From JALZAI01 sp038212215 (GTDB taxonomy: Bacteria; Actinomycetota; Actinomycetes; Mycobacteriales; Jatrophihabitantaceae): a DNA stretch of 64,000 bases. The notes below the pieces were generated by a model that was not told the DNA's origin, ran no database searches, and worked only from the letters and a program-made list of their open reading frames with translations. The stretch is taken from contig JBBQUT010000004.1 of the NCBI GenBank assembly GCA_038212215.1, forward strand, positions 124,001 to 188,000, read 5' to 3'. Of this stretch, positions 32,992 to 41,789 are shown piece by piece. Numbering within the stretch: position 1 is the stretch's first letter; each line of letters opens with the position of its first letter. A program made the position numbers and the translations under genes.

Positions 32992-34200
32992 TCATGGTTT
33001 GATCCCGAAGTACTTCGAGGCGGTCTCGACGTCCTTGTCACCGCGTCCGGACAGATTCACCAGGATCACCGAATCGGAGCCCAGTTCGCGACCGAGATCG
33101 AGCGCGCCCGCCAGCGCGTGCGCCGATTCGATCGCCGGAATGATGCCTTCGGTGCGGCACAACAGGGCGAACGCCGCCATCGCCTCGCGATCGGTGATCG
33201 GGCGATACTCGGCGCGGCCGATGTCGTGCAGGTACGCGTGTTCGGGCCCGACGCCGGGGTAGTCCAGGCCCGCCGAGATGGAGTGCGACTCGATGGTCTG
33301 GCCGTTGTCGTCCTGCAGCAGGTAGGAACGCGCGCCGTGCAGCACACCCGGGGCGCCGCCGGTGATCGACGCCGCGTGCCGGCCGCTGTCGATGCCGTCA
33401 CCGCCGGCCTCGAACCCGACGAGGCGGACATCGGCGTCCTCGATGAAAGCGGTGAAGATACCGATCGCGTTGGAACCACCACCGACGCACGCGGCGACCG
33501 CGTCGGGCAGTCGGCCGACGCGATCGAGCACCTGCACGCGAGCCTCGTCGCCGATCACCCGTTGGTACTCCCGAACCATCAGCGGGAACGGGTGCGGGCC
33601 GGCGACGGTGCCGAACACGTAGTTCGTCGAGTCGACATTGGTGACCCAGTCACGCATCGCCTCGTTGATCGCGTCCTTGAGCGTCTTGGACCCGGTGGAG
33701 ACCGCGACGACCTCCGCGCCGAGCAGTCTCATCCGAGCGACGTTGAGGGCTTGGCGCCGGGTGTCCGCCTCGCCCATGTACACCGTGCAGTCCAGGCCCA
33801 GCAGCGCGGCTGCGGTCGCTGTGGCCACGCCGTGCTGCCCCGCACCGGTCTCGGCGATCACCCGCTTCTTGCCGATGTGGCGAGTCAGCAATGCCTGACC
33901 GAGGACATTGTTGATCTTGTGCGAGCCGGTGTGGTTGAGGTCTTCGCGCTTGAGCAGGATGCGCGCGCCGCCGGCGTGCGCACCGAACTTGGGCGCGTCG
34001 GTCAGCGGTGAGGGCCGGCCGGTGTAGTCGCGCAAAAGGCGCTGCAACTCGGCCCGAAAGACTGGATCGGCCTGGGTCTCGTGGAACGCTGCGGCCAGAT
34101 CGTCGATCGCGGCGACGAGGGCCTCGGGGACGAACCGGCCCCCGTACTCGCCGAAGTGGCCGGTCGCGTCGGGGACGGTTATTGCAGGTGCAGTGGTCAT
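32992..34200 (-). CDS. trpB: Tryptophan synthase beta chain
   Basis: PLP enzyme that condenses indole and serine to tryptophan. It has 402 residues. HTGSHKINNVLGQAL contains the PLP lysine; ETGAGQHGVATAT and CVGGGSNAIGIF bind the cofactor phosphate. The protein starts ATG at 34200 with MTTAPAITVPDATGHFGEYGGRFVPE. The gene upstream on this strand is trpC, but a forward methyltransferase gene and a 99-bp divergent promoter region separate them, so trpBA has its own promoter. Confidence 0.98.
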   Translation of the reverse strand: MTTAPAITVPDATGHFGEYGGRFVPEALVAAIDDLAAAFHETQADPVFRAELQRLLRDYTGRPSPLTDAPKFGAHAGGARILLKREDLNHTGSHKINNVLGQALLTRHIGKKRVIAETGAGQHGVATATAAALLGLDCTVYMGEADTRRQALNVARMRLLGAEVVAVSTGSKTLKDAINEAMRDWVTNVDSTNYVFGTVAGPHPFPLMVREYQRVIGDEARVQVLDRVGRLPDAVAACVGGGSNAIGIFTAFIEDADVRLVGFEAGGDGIDSGRHAASITGGAPGVLHGARSYLLQDDNGQTIESHSISAGLDYPGVGPEHAYLHDIGRAEYRPITDREAMAAFALLCRTEGIIPAIESAHALAGALDLGRELGSDSVILVNLSGRGDKDVETASKYFGIKP

Positions 34201-34299
34201 GATCGGACTCCGTGCGGGTGAGTGGGAACGGTGACGGGGGACGTCACGCCTGCCATCGCACCGAGATCATGCAGGCAGCTTACGCGGCAGGATAGGGCC
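34201..34299. promoter_or_regulatory. Divergent promoter region of trpB and the methyltransferase gene
   Basis: This 99-bp gap must hold promoters for both genes. It contains the inverted repeat GTGACG-GGGGA-CGTCAC (34231-34247) and a looser CCTGC/GCAGG pair further right. No trp leader peptide with tandem Trp codons is visible. Operator function of the repeat is inferred. Confidence 0.35.
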
Positions 34300-34887
34300 A
34301 TGCCCGACGCACCCCGCTGGTTCACCGAGCACGGCGCCGACCATGCGCAGCGCTACGTGCAGCGCTTTCGCCGCCTCGCAGCCGAAGGTTGCGATCTGGA
34401 CGGGGAGGCCCGCTTCCTCGACTCGCTGGTGGCCCGCGGGTCGCGGATCCTGGACGCCGGGTGCGGCCCTGGCCGCACTGGCGCTGCCCTTCACGCCCGC
34501 GGGCACCATGTGGTCGGCGTGGACGTCGACGCCGCCCTTCTCGCCGCCGCCACGGCCGACCATCCCGGCCCGCGGTGGGTGCTTGCAGACCTGCGCGAAC
34601 TGCAGTTGGACGAGGCGCCGTTCGACGCCGCAGTGCTGGCGGGCAACGTCATGGTGTTCCTCGCGCCCGGCAGCGAGGCGGCGGTGCTTGCCCGCGTCGC
34701 GATGCACGTGCGTCCGGACGGCGTCGTCGTCACCGGCTTCGCGACCGATCGGGATTACCAGCTCGACGCCTTCGACCGCGACTGCGAGAGCGCCGGGCTC
34801 CGGCTCGAACACCGATTCAGCACCTGGGATCTGCGGCCGTGGCGCGCGGAAGCCCAGTGGGCGGTGTCGGTGCTGCGGCTCCCGTGA
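34300..34887 (+). CDS. Class I SAM-dependent methyltransferase
   Basis: A 195-residue methyltransferase: motif I ILDAGCGPGRTG (about residues 50-61), acidic VVGVDVD, and motif IV region FDAAVLAGNVMVFL. ATG at 34300 with GGATAGGG upstream. Substrate unknown. It sits on the forward strand between trpC and trpB, where the genes are adjacent in related genomes. Confidence 0.9.
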   Translation: MPDAPRWFTEHGADHAQRYVQRFRRLAAEGCDLDGEARFLDSLVARGSRILDAGCGPGRTGAALHARGHHVVGVDVDAALLAAATADHPGPRWVLADLRELQLDEAPFDAAVLAGNVMVFLAPGSEAAVLARVAMHVRPDGVVVTGFATDRDYQLDAFDRDCESAGLRLEHRFSTWDLRPWRAEAQWAVSVLRLP

Positions 34888-34934
34888 TTCGGGTGAACTC
34901 CTCCCGCACGATCGGCGAGCGGCGTGCCACGGTG

Positions 34935-35008
34935 TGCACCCACAGGCGCTGCTACCGCGGCCCGATCCGGCGTCGATAGCGTCCGTTGCACATGCAAAAC
35001 CGACGCGG
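34935..35008. repeat. Conserved intergenic hairpin element, copy 1
   Basis: Shares with 63281-63350 the ordered blocks TGCACCCACAGG, a GCTA-CG/CGATAGC stem, CCGTTGCA-ATGCAAA (palindromic TTGCA-TGCAA core) and CCGACGC. Here the stem is GCTACCG...CGATAGC with one G-T pair and a loop of about 16 nt. It lies between the convergent methyltransferase gene and trpC, 21 nt or so after the trpC stop. Confidence 0.8.
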
Positions 35009-35026
35009 CGGGTGGCCGACGAGCGA

Positions 35027-35839
35027 TCAGCGCGAGGTGCGCGGCGTTGCCGGATGCGCGCCTGCGGTAACCAGGTCGGCCACCGCCTGACGTGGGTCGG
35101 TAGTGGTCACCAGACCCTCACCCACGAGCACCGCGTCGGCACCGGCGGCTGCGTACTCGATCAGGTCGTGCGGGCCGCGCACGCCCGACTCGGCGATCTT
35201 CACGATCCCGCTCGGCAAACCAGGGGCGATGCGTTCGAACGTCGAGCGGTCGACCTTCAGCGTGCGCAGACTGCGAGCGTTCACACCGATGACGCGGGCG
35301 CCGGCGTCGAGCGCGCGGGAGGCTTCCTCTTCCGTATGCACCTCGACGAGCGCGGTCATGCCCAGCGATTCGATGCGCTCGCGAAGCCCGATGAGCACAT
35401 TCTGGGTGAGCGCCGCAACGATCAGCAGCACGACGTCGGCACCGTGTGCGCGCGCTTCGTGCACCTGGTACGAGCCGACGACGAAGTCCTTGCGCAGCAC
35501 CGGAATGTCGACGCAGGCTCGTACCGCATCGAGGTCGGCGAGCGACCCGCCGAAACGGCGCTGCTCGGTGAGCACACTGATCATGCGTGCGCCGCCGTCC
35601 TGGTAGCACCTCGCGAGCGCGGCCGGGTCGCCGATCGAGGCGAGCGAGCCCTTGGACGGGCTGCGGCGCTTGACTTCGGCAATGACTCCGACCCCGGGTG
35701 CCCGCAACACGGCGAGCGCGTCGATGGCCGGCGCTGTCGCGGCGACGCGTGCCTTCAGTTCGATGAGGGGCAACTGAGCCTCACGCGCAGCGACGTCCTC
35801 GAGGACGCCGGCGACGATGTCGCCCAGCACGTCGGCCAC
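35027..35839 (-). CDS. trpC: Indole-3-glycerol phosphate synthase
   Basis: Ring-closing (beta/alpha)8 enzyme of tryptophan synthesis. VIAEVKRRSPSKG carries the catalytic Lys and Glu, and RKDFVVGSYQVHEAR and VGVNARSLRTL follow. GTG at 35839 is chosen because GGAGGGG lies nine bases upstream and it gives 270 residues starting ADVLGDIVAGVLEDVAARE, the family length. An in-frame ATG at 35875 adds 12 residues but has no ribosome-binding site. Follows the Trp-associated membrane gene by 83 bp. Confidence 0.95.
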   Translation of the reverse strand: MADVLGDIVAGVLEDVAAREAQLPLIELKARVAATAPAIDALAVLRAPGVGVIAEVKRRSPSKGSLASIGDPAALARCYQDGGARMISVLTEQRRFGGSLADLDAVRACVDIPVLRKDFVVGSYQVHEARAHGADVVLLIVAALTQNVLIGLRERIESLGMTALVEVHTEEEASRALDAGARVIGVNARSLRTLKVDRSTFERIAPGLPSGIVKIAESGVRGPHDLIEYAAAGADAVLVGEGLVTTTDPRQAVADLVTAGAHPATPRTSR

Positions 35840-35922
35840 GGTCTGAGGCCCCTCCCTGGTCACTGTGTTGCGCATCAATGAGTTGCGCTCGGTGAAGTCC
35901 CGCCGAGCGTAACGGGCAAGGC

Positions 35923-36552
35923 TCACCGCGTGTCGCGCGGGTCACGTTCGGTCGGGTCCTCGCCGCGATCCAACGCGCCCCACAGCGCGGCGTCGGCCCT
36001 GTGGCGCGTGACCGGGTCGTCGTTGCGCGCGCCGGGCGCCTCGTAGCGCGTGGACATCGCACCCCACTCTGCGCCGCGCACCATGATCAGCAGCCCTCCG
36101 AGCAGCACGAGCACCCCGCACCCGATGCTCAGGGCTCCCCAGATCGAATCGGTGATCACGTGTGGCACCACCGTGGACGACACGCTGACCCGCGGGTGCT
36201 TCTCGCGGACCAGCGCCAGCGCACGTGACGTGCTGACAGCCGGAATCGCGGACGCCGAGCGCCAGATCAATCCCGCCCCGGCGAGCAGGATCAGCGCGCC
36301 GAGCACCCGCCGGGTCATACCGCGGGTCGCGAGTACCGCCACGACCCCAGCCAGCGCCACGAGCGCCAGCGCGGTTGGCGCGGAATCGATCACGCGGCCC
36401 TGCACCTTGAGAATGTCATCGGTGAACGGACGCCCGCGCGGTGTAACGATGCGCTGCCAGTACTGCGTGCTGACCAGCAGCAACACGCCCGCACCCAGCA
36501 CGTCCATCAGCAGCGCTGCGGCGTACTCGATGCGCCGGGCCGCCAGCCTCAT
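35923..36552 (-). CDS. Trp biosynthesis-associated membrane protein
   Basis: A 209-residue membrane protein with four hydrophobic segments (about residues 10-27, 53-72, 78-95 and 130-155) and a charged cytosolic tail. It matches the actinobacterial family found between trpE and trpC (TIGR02234-type). Function unknown. Its ATG overlaps the trpE stop as ATGA. The first two thirds of the frame upstream of 36552 belong to trpE and are not part of it. Confidence 0.88.
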   Translation of the reverse strand: MRLAARRIEYAAALLMDVLGAGVLLLVSTQYWQRIVTPRGRPFTDDILKVQGRVIDSAPTALALVALAGVVAVLATRGMTRRVLGALILLAGAGLIWRSASAIPAVSTSRALALVREKHPRVSVSSTVVPHVITDSIWGALSIGCGVLVLLGGLLIMVRGAEWGAMSTRYEAPGARNDDPVTRHRADAALWGALDRGEDPTERDPRDTR

Positions 36553-38060
36553 GACCGATCCGCAGGCATCGTCAGGGGGCGTAGCGTTTCGGCCGTCGCG
36601 ATTGCCTGCAGGACGGCACGCGCCTTGTTGCGGGTCTCCATCTCCTCCAGCGCGGGCACGCTGTCGGCGACGACGCCAGCGGCCGCCTGCACGTAGGCGA
36701 CGCCGTCGCGCATCACCGCCGTCCGGATCGCGATGGCCATGTCCAGATCGCCGGCGGCGTCGAGATAACCCACGGCGCCTGCGTAGATACCGCGACGCAC
36801 CGGCTCCAGTTCGTCGATGAGTTCCATCGCGCGAACCTTCGGCGCGCCGGAGACCGTGCCGTGCGGGAAGGCGGCAACGAAGACGTCGAGGGCATCCTTG
36901 CCCTCTGCGAGCCGACCGGTGACTGTCGACACGATGTGCCAAACGTGGCTGTAGCGCTCGACCGTCCCGAATTCGAGCACCTCGACCGTACCCGGAGCCG
37001 AAATTCGTCCGAGGTCGTTGCGCGCAAGGTCGACGAGCATGACGTGCTCGGCTCGCTCTTTCGGGTCGTTGACGAGCTCGTGCACGAGTTCAGCATCGCG
37101 CTCGGGGGTGTCGCCGCGCTTGCGGGTGCCGGCGATCGGGTGGATGGTCGCCCGCCCGTCGTGCACCGTGACCAGGGCCTCGGGGCTGGACCCGACGATG
37201 TCGAATCCGTCGAGTCGGAGGAAGTACATGTACGGCGACGGGTTGAGGGTGCGCAGCACGCGGTACACGTCGAACGGCTCAGCTTGGGTCTCTGCCTGGA
37301 AGCGCTGCGACGGCAGGATCTGGAACACTTCCCCCGCCCGAATGGCCTCGATGCACTGCTCGACGGCCGCTTCGTACTCCCCCGGACCGGCAGTGGACGT
37401 CGCTGGCTTCGGTGGCGTGGCCGCGAGCGTCGCAACCGTCGACGGGGCGGGCGTGGCCAGCGCGTACGCCATCGCGTCCAAGCGCCCCACGGCATCTGCG
37501 TAGGCGGCGTCCAGATCGGAGCCGCTCATCGACGGGTGCAGGACCGCGTTGGCGATGAGCACCACGGTGCATTGGTGGTGGTCGACCGCCGCGAGGTCAG
37601 TGACGAGCAGCATCGTGAGCTCTGGCAAGCCCAGGTCGTCGACCGCCTTCTCCGGCAGCCGCTCGAGCCGGCGGACCACGTCGTAGGCGAGGTAGCCGAC
37701 GAAGCCGCCGGTCAGCGGTGGCAGCCCGGGCAGCCGCGGGCCCTTCATCGCCCGCCAGGCCGCACCGAGCACGGCCAGCGGGTCGCCGCTCACCGGCAGT
37801 CCCTCGGGCACCTGACCGCTCCAGCTCGCCTCGCCCCCGGTCACCGACAGCGCCGCGACCGCATTCACGCCGACGAACGACCAGCGCGAGAACGACGCGC
37901 CGGCCTCCGCGGATTCGAGCAGGAATGTGCCCGGACGCCCGTCCGCAAGTTTCCGGTACACCCCGACCGGTGTCTCGCTGTCGGCGAACAGCGTCCGGGT
38001 GATGGGGACGAGTCGATGGGTGCGCACCAGTTCGTCGAGATCGGCGCGGCTGATCGTCAC
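36549..38060 (-). CDS. trpE: Anthranilate synthase component I
   Basis: Chorismate-using enzyme that starts tryptophan synthesis, 503 residues. Hallmarks are FLLESAE in the N-terminal Trp-feedback region and, in the C-terminal chorismate domain, NPSPYMYFLRLDGFDIVGSSPE, HPIAGTRKRG, DLARNDLGRI and FPHGTVSGAPKVRAMELIDE. GTG at 38060 overlaps the hisI stop as GTGA. It needs a TrpG partner that is not in the window. Confidence 0.97.
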   Translation of the reverse strand: MTISRADLDELVRTHRLVPITRTLFADSETPVGVYRKLADGRPGTFLLESAEAGASFSRWSFVGVNAVAALSVTGGEASWSGQVPEGLPVSGDPLAVLGAAWRAMKGPRLPGLPPLTGGFVGYLAYDVVRRLERLPEKAVDDLGLPELTMLLVTDLAAVDHHQCTVVLIANAVLHPSMSGSDLDAAYADAVGRLDAMAYALATPAPSTVATLAATPPKPATSTAGPGEYEAAVEQCIEAIRAGEVFQILPSQRFQAETQAEPFDVYRVLRTLNPSPYMYFLRLDGFDIVGSSPEALVTVHDGRATIHPIAGTRKRGDTPERDAELVHELVNDPKERAEHVMLVDLARNDLGRISAPGTVEVLEFGTVERYSHVWHIVSTVTGRLAEGKDALDVFVAAFPHGTVSGAPKVRAMELIDELEPVRRGIYAGAVGYLDAAGDLDMAIAIRTAVMRDGVAYVQAAAGVVADSVPALEEMETRNKARAVLQAIATAETLRPLTMPADRS

Positions 38061-38494
38061 AACAGCGTCCCCGCGTCGAAACAGCTCCGCTCGCCGGTGT
38101 GGCAGGCTGCCCCGACCTGGTCTACCCGAAGCAGCACAACATCGCCGTCGCAATCCAGAGCCACCGACTTCACGTGCTGCGCGTGTCCTGACGTCGCACC
38201 CTTCACCCAGTACTCCTGGCGCGAGCGTGACCAGTACGTTGCCCGCCCGGTGGTGAGCGTGCGGTGCAGCGCTTCGTCGTCCATCCAGGCAAGCATGAGC
38301 ACCTGGCCGCTGTCGTGCTGCTGCACGACCGCGGCGATCAGGCCGGCGCCGTCGCGCTTGAGGCGCGCGGCGACGGCGGGGTCGAGATCGGACGGTGCGC
38401 GCGGCACGGCGTCGGGAGGCGGCATGGCCTCGATTGTGCCGAACGCGGCCGCGCCGGGCTCGGGAGCTGTCACGTCGGGCGGGTACTCAGACAT
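38057..38494 (-). CDS. hisI: Phosphoribosyl-AMP cyclohydrolase
   Basis: Zinc enzyme opening the purine ring in histidine synthesis, 145 residues. QVLMLAWMDDEALHRTL, YWSRSRQEYWVKGATSGH and DCDGDVVLLRVDQVGAACHTGERSCF hold the metal-binding Asp and Cys residues. No HisE domain is fused. The N-terminal ~35 residues exceed the family core. ATG at 38494 lies inside the 3' end of the histidine kinase gene (8-bp overlap) and the stop overlaps trpE. Confidence 0.96.
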   Translation of the reverse strand: MSEYPPDVTAPEPGAAAFGTIEAMPPPDAVPRAPSDLDPAVAARLKRDGAGLIAAVVQQHDSGQVLMLAWMDDEALHRTLTTGRATYWSRSRQEYWVKGATSGHAQHVKSVALDCDGDVVLLRVDQVGAACHTGERSCFDAGTLL

Positions 38495-40070
38495 CCGGGC
38501 CGGTATGCACAGCGGGAAGCCGAACGGTGACGGTGCTGCCGCCCTGGACAGTGCTGTCGAAACGCACCGTTCCGGCGTGCGCCCGCACGATGCTCGCGAC
38601 TATCGACAGGCCCAACCCGCTGCCGCCGCTTGCGCGCGTGCGCGCCTTGTCCGCCCGCCAGAACCTCTCGAAGACGTGCGCGGCCTCCTCGGGTGCGAGG
38701 CCGGGCCCGCCGTCGGCAACCTGCAGCAGGATGTCGGCGCCGTCTGCCACGCCGCGCACCCGGATCGGCGCATCCGGTCGGGTGTGCGCAGCGGCATTGT
38801 TGATCAGGTTGCGGAGCACGCGAAGCAACTGGTCGCTGTCGCCGATAATGTGGTGCGGCGGTGTGGCGTCGATAACGATCTCTCGCTGCGGGTACGCCGC
38901 CCGGGCGCTGATCACTGCGTCCGCTACGAGATCGGGGACGTCGATGAGTTCCCGGGCCGGCGGGCTACCGCGGTCCCCTCGGGCCAGCAGGAGCAGGTCC
39001 TCGACCAGGCGGGACATCCGGGTGCCTTCGGCCTCGATGCGGTCCAGGTTGTCAGAGTTGACAATGTCAGAGTTGACCGGATCGACGGTGCCGGTGCTCG
39101 CGGCTGCGACGCGCTGCATCCGAGCGAGTTCGGCATACCCGCGAATCGAGGTGAGCGGCGTGCGCAGCTCGTGAGATGCGTCGGCGAGGAAGCGTCGCAT
39201 TCGTTCCTCGCTTTCCACCCGTGCGGCGAACTGGGTTTCGACCGCGGCCAGCAGCGTGTTCATCGACTCCGCCAGCTGACCGACCTCGGTGCCTTCCTCG
39301 GTGACCGGGACCCGTCGATCGAGGCCGGCGCCGTCCGGCGACAGCTCGGCCGCGACCTCGTGCGCGGTGTCGGTGACGCGGCGCAGCCGGCGCAGGCTGA
39401 AACGCACCCCGTAGTAGGTGGCGAGCACAGCGATCAGGACGGCCAGGCCACCGATGATCAACTCCTGGGCGACGAGTCGGCTCATGGTCAGGTCGATCTC
39501 GCTCGTGGACAGGCCCGTGGCGATGAGCCGACCCTCCTGGGTGAATCGGCCGGCCACCCGCAGATTGGCATCTTCGTCGGCGACGGTCATGATCTGATCC
39601 GGGTTCGCAGCGAGTTGCCGGCGTTGGGTGTTGCTGAGAAACAGCGGATTGACGAAATCTCCCCTGAAGGTCAGCTCTCGGCCGCTCGGCGGCAGTATTG
39701 CGGCGATCCACTCCTGCTGGGTCTGCGGTGGGCCGTCATTGCGGCACTGGATCTGACCGTTGCGATTCACGGTCACTGTTTCGACACACTGGTTGAAGAA
39801 CACGGAGTTCTGCGCGGCCGTCGCGCGCACCTGCTGATCCAAGCGTCCGAGCAGGTAGGAGTGCAGGGCGAAGTAGGTGACGGTACCGACCACGACCACG
39901 AGGACGGCAACGAGGGTCACGACGCCGACGATCAACCGGGCGGTCAGGCTGCGCGGCACCAGCCGGCGCCACCCCGCTACGGCCGCCGGCCGCGCCGGGT
40001 CGGCACCCAACGCCTCGTTCTCGGCAGTCGCGACCGCAGCCGGCGAAGGGAGGAACCGGATATCACTCAC
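38487..40070 (-). CDS. Two-component sensor histidine kinase
   Basis: Membrane sensor of 527 residues: transmembrane segment about 46-69, ~140-residue extracytoplasmic domain with two cysteines, second transmembrane segment, HAMP, HisKA with ASHELRTPLTSIRGYAELA (phospho-His 300), and HATPase with NLINNAAAHT, DGGPGL and GGSGLGLSI. A short in-frame duplication VNSDIVNSDN follows the HisKA helix. It resembles the mycobacterial TrcS/MprB style. Ligand unknown. GTG start at 40070 lies 7 nt after the regulator stop. Confidence 0.95.
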   Translation of the reverse strand: MSDIRFLPSPAAVATAENEALGADPARPAAVAGWRRLVPRSLTARLIVGVVTLVAVLVVVVGTVTYFALHSYLLGRLDQQVRATAAQNSVFFNQCVETVTVNRNGQIQCRNDGPPQTQQEWIAAILPPSGRELTFRGDFVNPLFLSNTQRRQLAANPDQIMTVADEDANLRVAGRFTQEGRLIATGLSTSEIDLTMSRLVAQELIIGGLAVLIAVLATYYGVRFSLRRLRRVTDTAHEVAAELSPDGAGLDRRVPVTEEGTEVGQLAESMNTLLAAVETQFAARVESEERMRRFLADASHELRTPLTSIRGYAELARMQRVAAASTGTVDPVNSDIVNSDNLDRIEAEGTRMSRLVEDLLLLARGDRGSPPARELIDVPDLVADAVISARAAYPQREIVIDATPPHHIIGDSDQLLRVLRNLINNAAAHTRPDAPIRVRGVADGADILLQVADGGPGLAPEEAAHVFERFWRADKARTRASGGSGLGLSIVASIVRAHAGTVRFDSTVQGGSTVTVRLPAVHTGPDV

Positions 40071-40077
40071 GGGCGGG

Positions 40078-40791
40078 TCACACGCGCGGAGCCTTGATCA
40101 CGTACCCGGCGCCGCGCACGGTGTGGATCAGCTTCGGCTCGACCGAGTCGACCTTCTTGCGCAGGTACCCGATATAGAGCTCGACAATGTTGGACTGGCC
40201 CTGGAAATCGTATTTCCAGACCCGGTCGAGAATCTGCGCCTTCGAGAGCACCACCCGTTCGTTGCGCATGAGGTAGCGCAACAGCTCGAATTCGGTAGCT
40301 GTGACGTGCACCTCGACGCCGGCGCGGGTGACCTCGTGGCTGTTCTCGTCCAGTTCGAGGTCGGCGACGCGCAGCACGCCGTCGCGCGTCCCGTCGGGGG
40401 CGGAGCGGCGCAGCACCGCGTGCACACGTGCCAGCAACTCCTCGATGCTGAACGGCTTGACGACGTAATCGTCGGCACCGGCGCGCAGCCCGCTGACCCG
40501 GTCGGTCGCCGTGTCGCGGGCAGTCAGGAAGATGACCGGAACCTGCGATCCCGCCGCCCGCAGTTCCTGCAGCACCCCGAAACCGTCACGTCCAGGCATC
40601 ATCACATCGAGCACAATGAGATCGGGGTCGTACTCGTCGATTTTTTCGAGGGCACTGATGCCGCTGTCGGCCGTCATCGTCTCGAAACCGTCGAAGCGCA
40701 GCGCCGACGAGACGAGGTGGGTGACGTTGTCCTCGTCGTCGACGACGAGGACCCGTCGCTTGGTCCCGCGACTGGCTACGGCTGCACTCAT
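40078..40791 (-). CDS. OmpR-family response regulator
   Basis: DNA-binding regulator of 237 residues. The receiver domain has VDDED and the phospho-acceptor D62 in IVLDVMMPGRDG, with K112-type VVKPFS. The C-terminal winged helix has ATEFELLRYLMRN, KAQILDRVW and VELYIGYLRKKVD. ATG at 40791 has GAGGAGGA upstream. It pairs with the kinase immediately downstream and sits between hisF and hisI. Confidence 0.97.
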   Translation of the reverse strand: MSAAVASRGTKRRVLVVDDEDNVTHLVSSALRFDGFETMTADSGISALEKIDEYDPDLIVLDVMMPGRDGFGVLQELRAAGSQVPVIFLTARDTATDRVSGLRAGADDYVVKPFSIEELLARVHAVLRRSAPDGTRDGVLRVADLELDENSHEVTRAGVEVHVTATEFELLRYLMRNERVVLSKAQILDRVWKYDFQGQSNIVELYIGYLRKKVDSVEPKLIHTVRGAGYVIKAPRV

Positions 40792-40832
40792 GTGTCCTCC
40801 TCGGCACTGGGTAAGTCTTGGCTGTACCTAGG

Positions 40833-40872
40833 CTGAGCGACCGAACTGAGCGCCTGCTGGGCACAAGCTGAG
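40833..40872 (-). promoter_or_regulatory. Direct CTGAG repeats upstream of the response regulator
   Basis: Plus-strand CTGAGCG occurs at 40833-40839 and 40846-40852 (13-bp period) and CTGAG again at 40868-40872, between hisF and the regulator start. Direct repeats at helical spacing are the usual binding pattern of OmpR-type regulators, so autoregulation is plausible. No clear -35/-10 pair could be fixed. Confidence 0.3.
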
Positions 40873-40916
40873 AATAGCGTAGGCAGTGGGTCTCGACTCC
40901 CCCGCCGACCGAGCGC

Positions 40917-41690
40917 TCAGCGAACGACGATGTGCTCTGCGCGCAACGCGTCCTTCACCATCGACACGGTCAGTTCGCCGAAATGGAAGACGCTTGCAGC
41001 GAGGACGGCGTCGGCGCCCGCCTGCACCGCAGGCGCGAAATCGGCTAGTGCACCGGCGCCGCCGCTGGCGATGACGGGCACCTCGACCGCGGCGCGGACG
41101 AGGCGAATCAGTTCCAGGTCGTAACCGTCCTTGGTCCCGTCGGCGTCCATCGAGTTGAGCAGGATCTCCCCCGCCCCTAGGTCCGCGGCCCGGCGCGTCC
41201 ATTCGATCGCATCGATGCCCGTGCCGCGCCGTCCGCCGTGCGTGGTGACCTCGAAACCGCTCGGCGTCGCCACGCCCCCCGCGGGCACGCGCCGGGCGTC
41301 GAGGGAGAGCACCAGCACCTGCCGGCCAAAGCGCTGCGCGATCTCGGCGACCAGTTCGGGACGGGCGATCGCGGCGGTATTCACGCCGACCTTGTCGGCA
41401 CCGGCCCGTAACAACGCATCGACGTCGGCGACGGTGCGCACCCCGCCGCCGACCGTCAACGGGATGAACACCTGATCCGCCGTCCGTCGCACCATCTCGT
41501 AGGTGGTCTCGCGTCCCCCCGAGGACGCGGTGATGTCGAGAAAGGTCAGCTCGTCGGCGCCTTGCTCGTCATAACGGCGGGCCAGTTCGACCGGGTCACC
41601 TGCGTCGCGCAGTCCGGTGAACTTCACGCCCTTGACGACCCGTCCGGCGTCGACGTCCAGGCATGGGATGACACGGACGGCAACGCTCAT
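40917..41690 (-). CDS. hisF: Imidazole glycerol phosphate synthase cyclase HisF
   Basis: Makes imidazole-glycerol phosphate and AICAR with ammonia from HisH. It has 257 residues with the barrel signatures VIPCLDVDAGRVVKG (catalytic Asp), LTVGGGVRTVADV, LLNSMDADGTKDGYD (second Asp) and VIASGGAGALADF. ATG at 41690. In related genomes it follows hisA closely, but here a forward MFS transporter gene separates them. Confidence 0.98.
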   Translation of the reverse strand: MSVAVRVIPCLDVDAGRVVKGVKFTGLRDAGDPVELARRYDEQGADELTFLDITASSGGRETTYEMVRRTADQVFIPLTVGGGVRTVADVDALLRAGADKVGVNTAAIARPELVAEIAQRFGRQVLVLSLDARRVPAGGVATPSGFEVTTHGGRRGTGIDAIEWTRRAADLGAGEILLNSMDADGTKDGYDLELIRLVRAAVEVPVIASGGAGALADFAPAVQAGADAVLAASVFHFGELTVSMVKDALRAEHIVVR

Positions 41691-41697
41691 CGGTCAA

Positions 41698-41742
41698 GTT
41701 TGGCAGTTGGCATTGCAGGCGCGGGTCGGTAGCGTGCCAAAC
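41698..41742. repeat. Inverted repeat between divergent hisF and the MFS gene
   Basis: GTTTGGCA (41698-41705) and TGCCAAAC (41735-41742) are exact inverse complements with a 29-bp spacer, in the 99-bp divergent promoter region. Possible operator or stem; no known regulator motif recognised. Confidence 0.45.
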
Positions 41743-41789
41743 GGGGCCAGGACCGATCAAAAGCGTGCATCGGCATTGGGGGCACAGTC

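Noticed and set aside
34201..34299. Trp attenuator before trpB
   Set aside because: No leader peptide with tandem Trp codons and no terminator/antiterminator pair visible.
36861..40097. Very long forward open frame (over 1000 codons) opposite trpE, hisI and the histidine kinase
   Set aside because: It is the antisense of three well-identified genes; high GC leaves few stops in the mirror frame. No domain resemblance seen.
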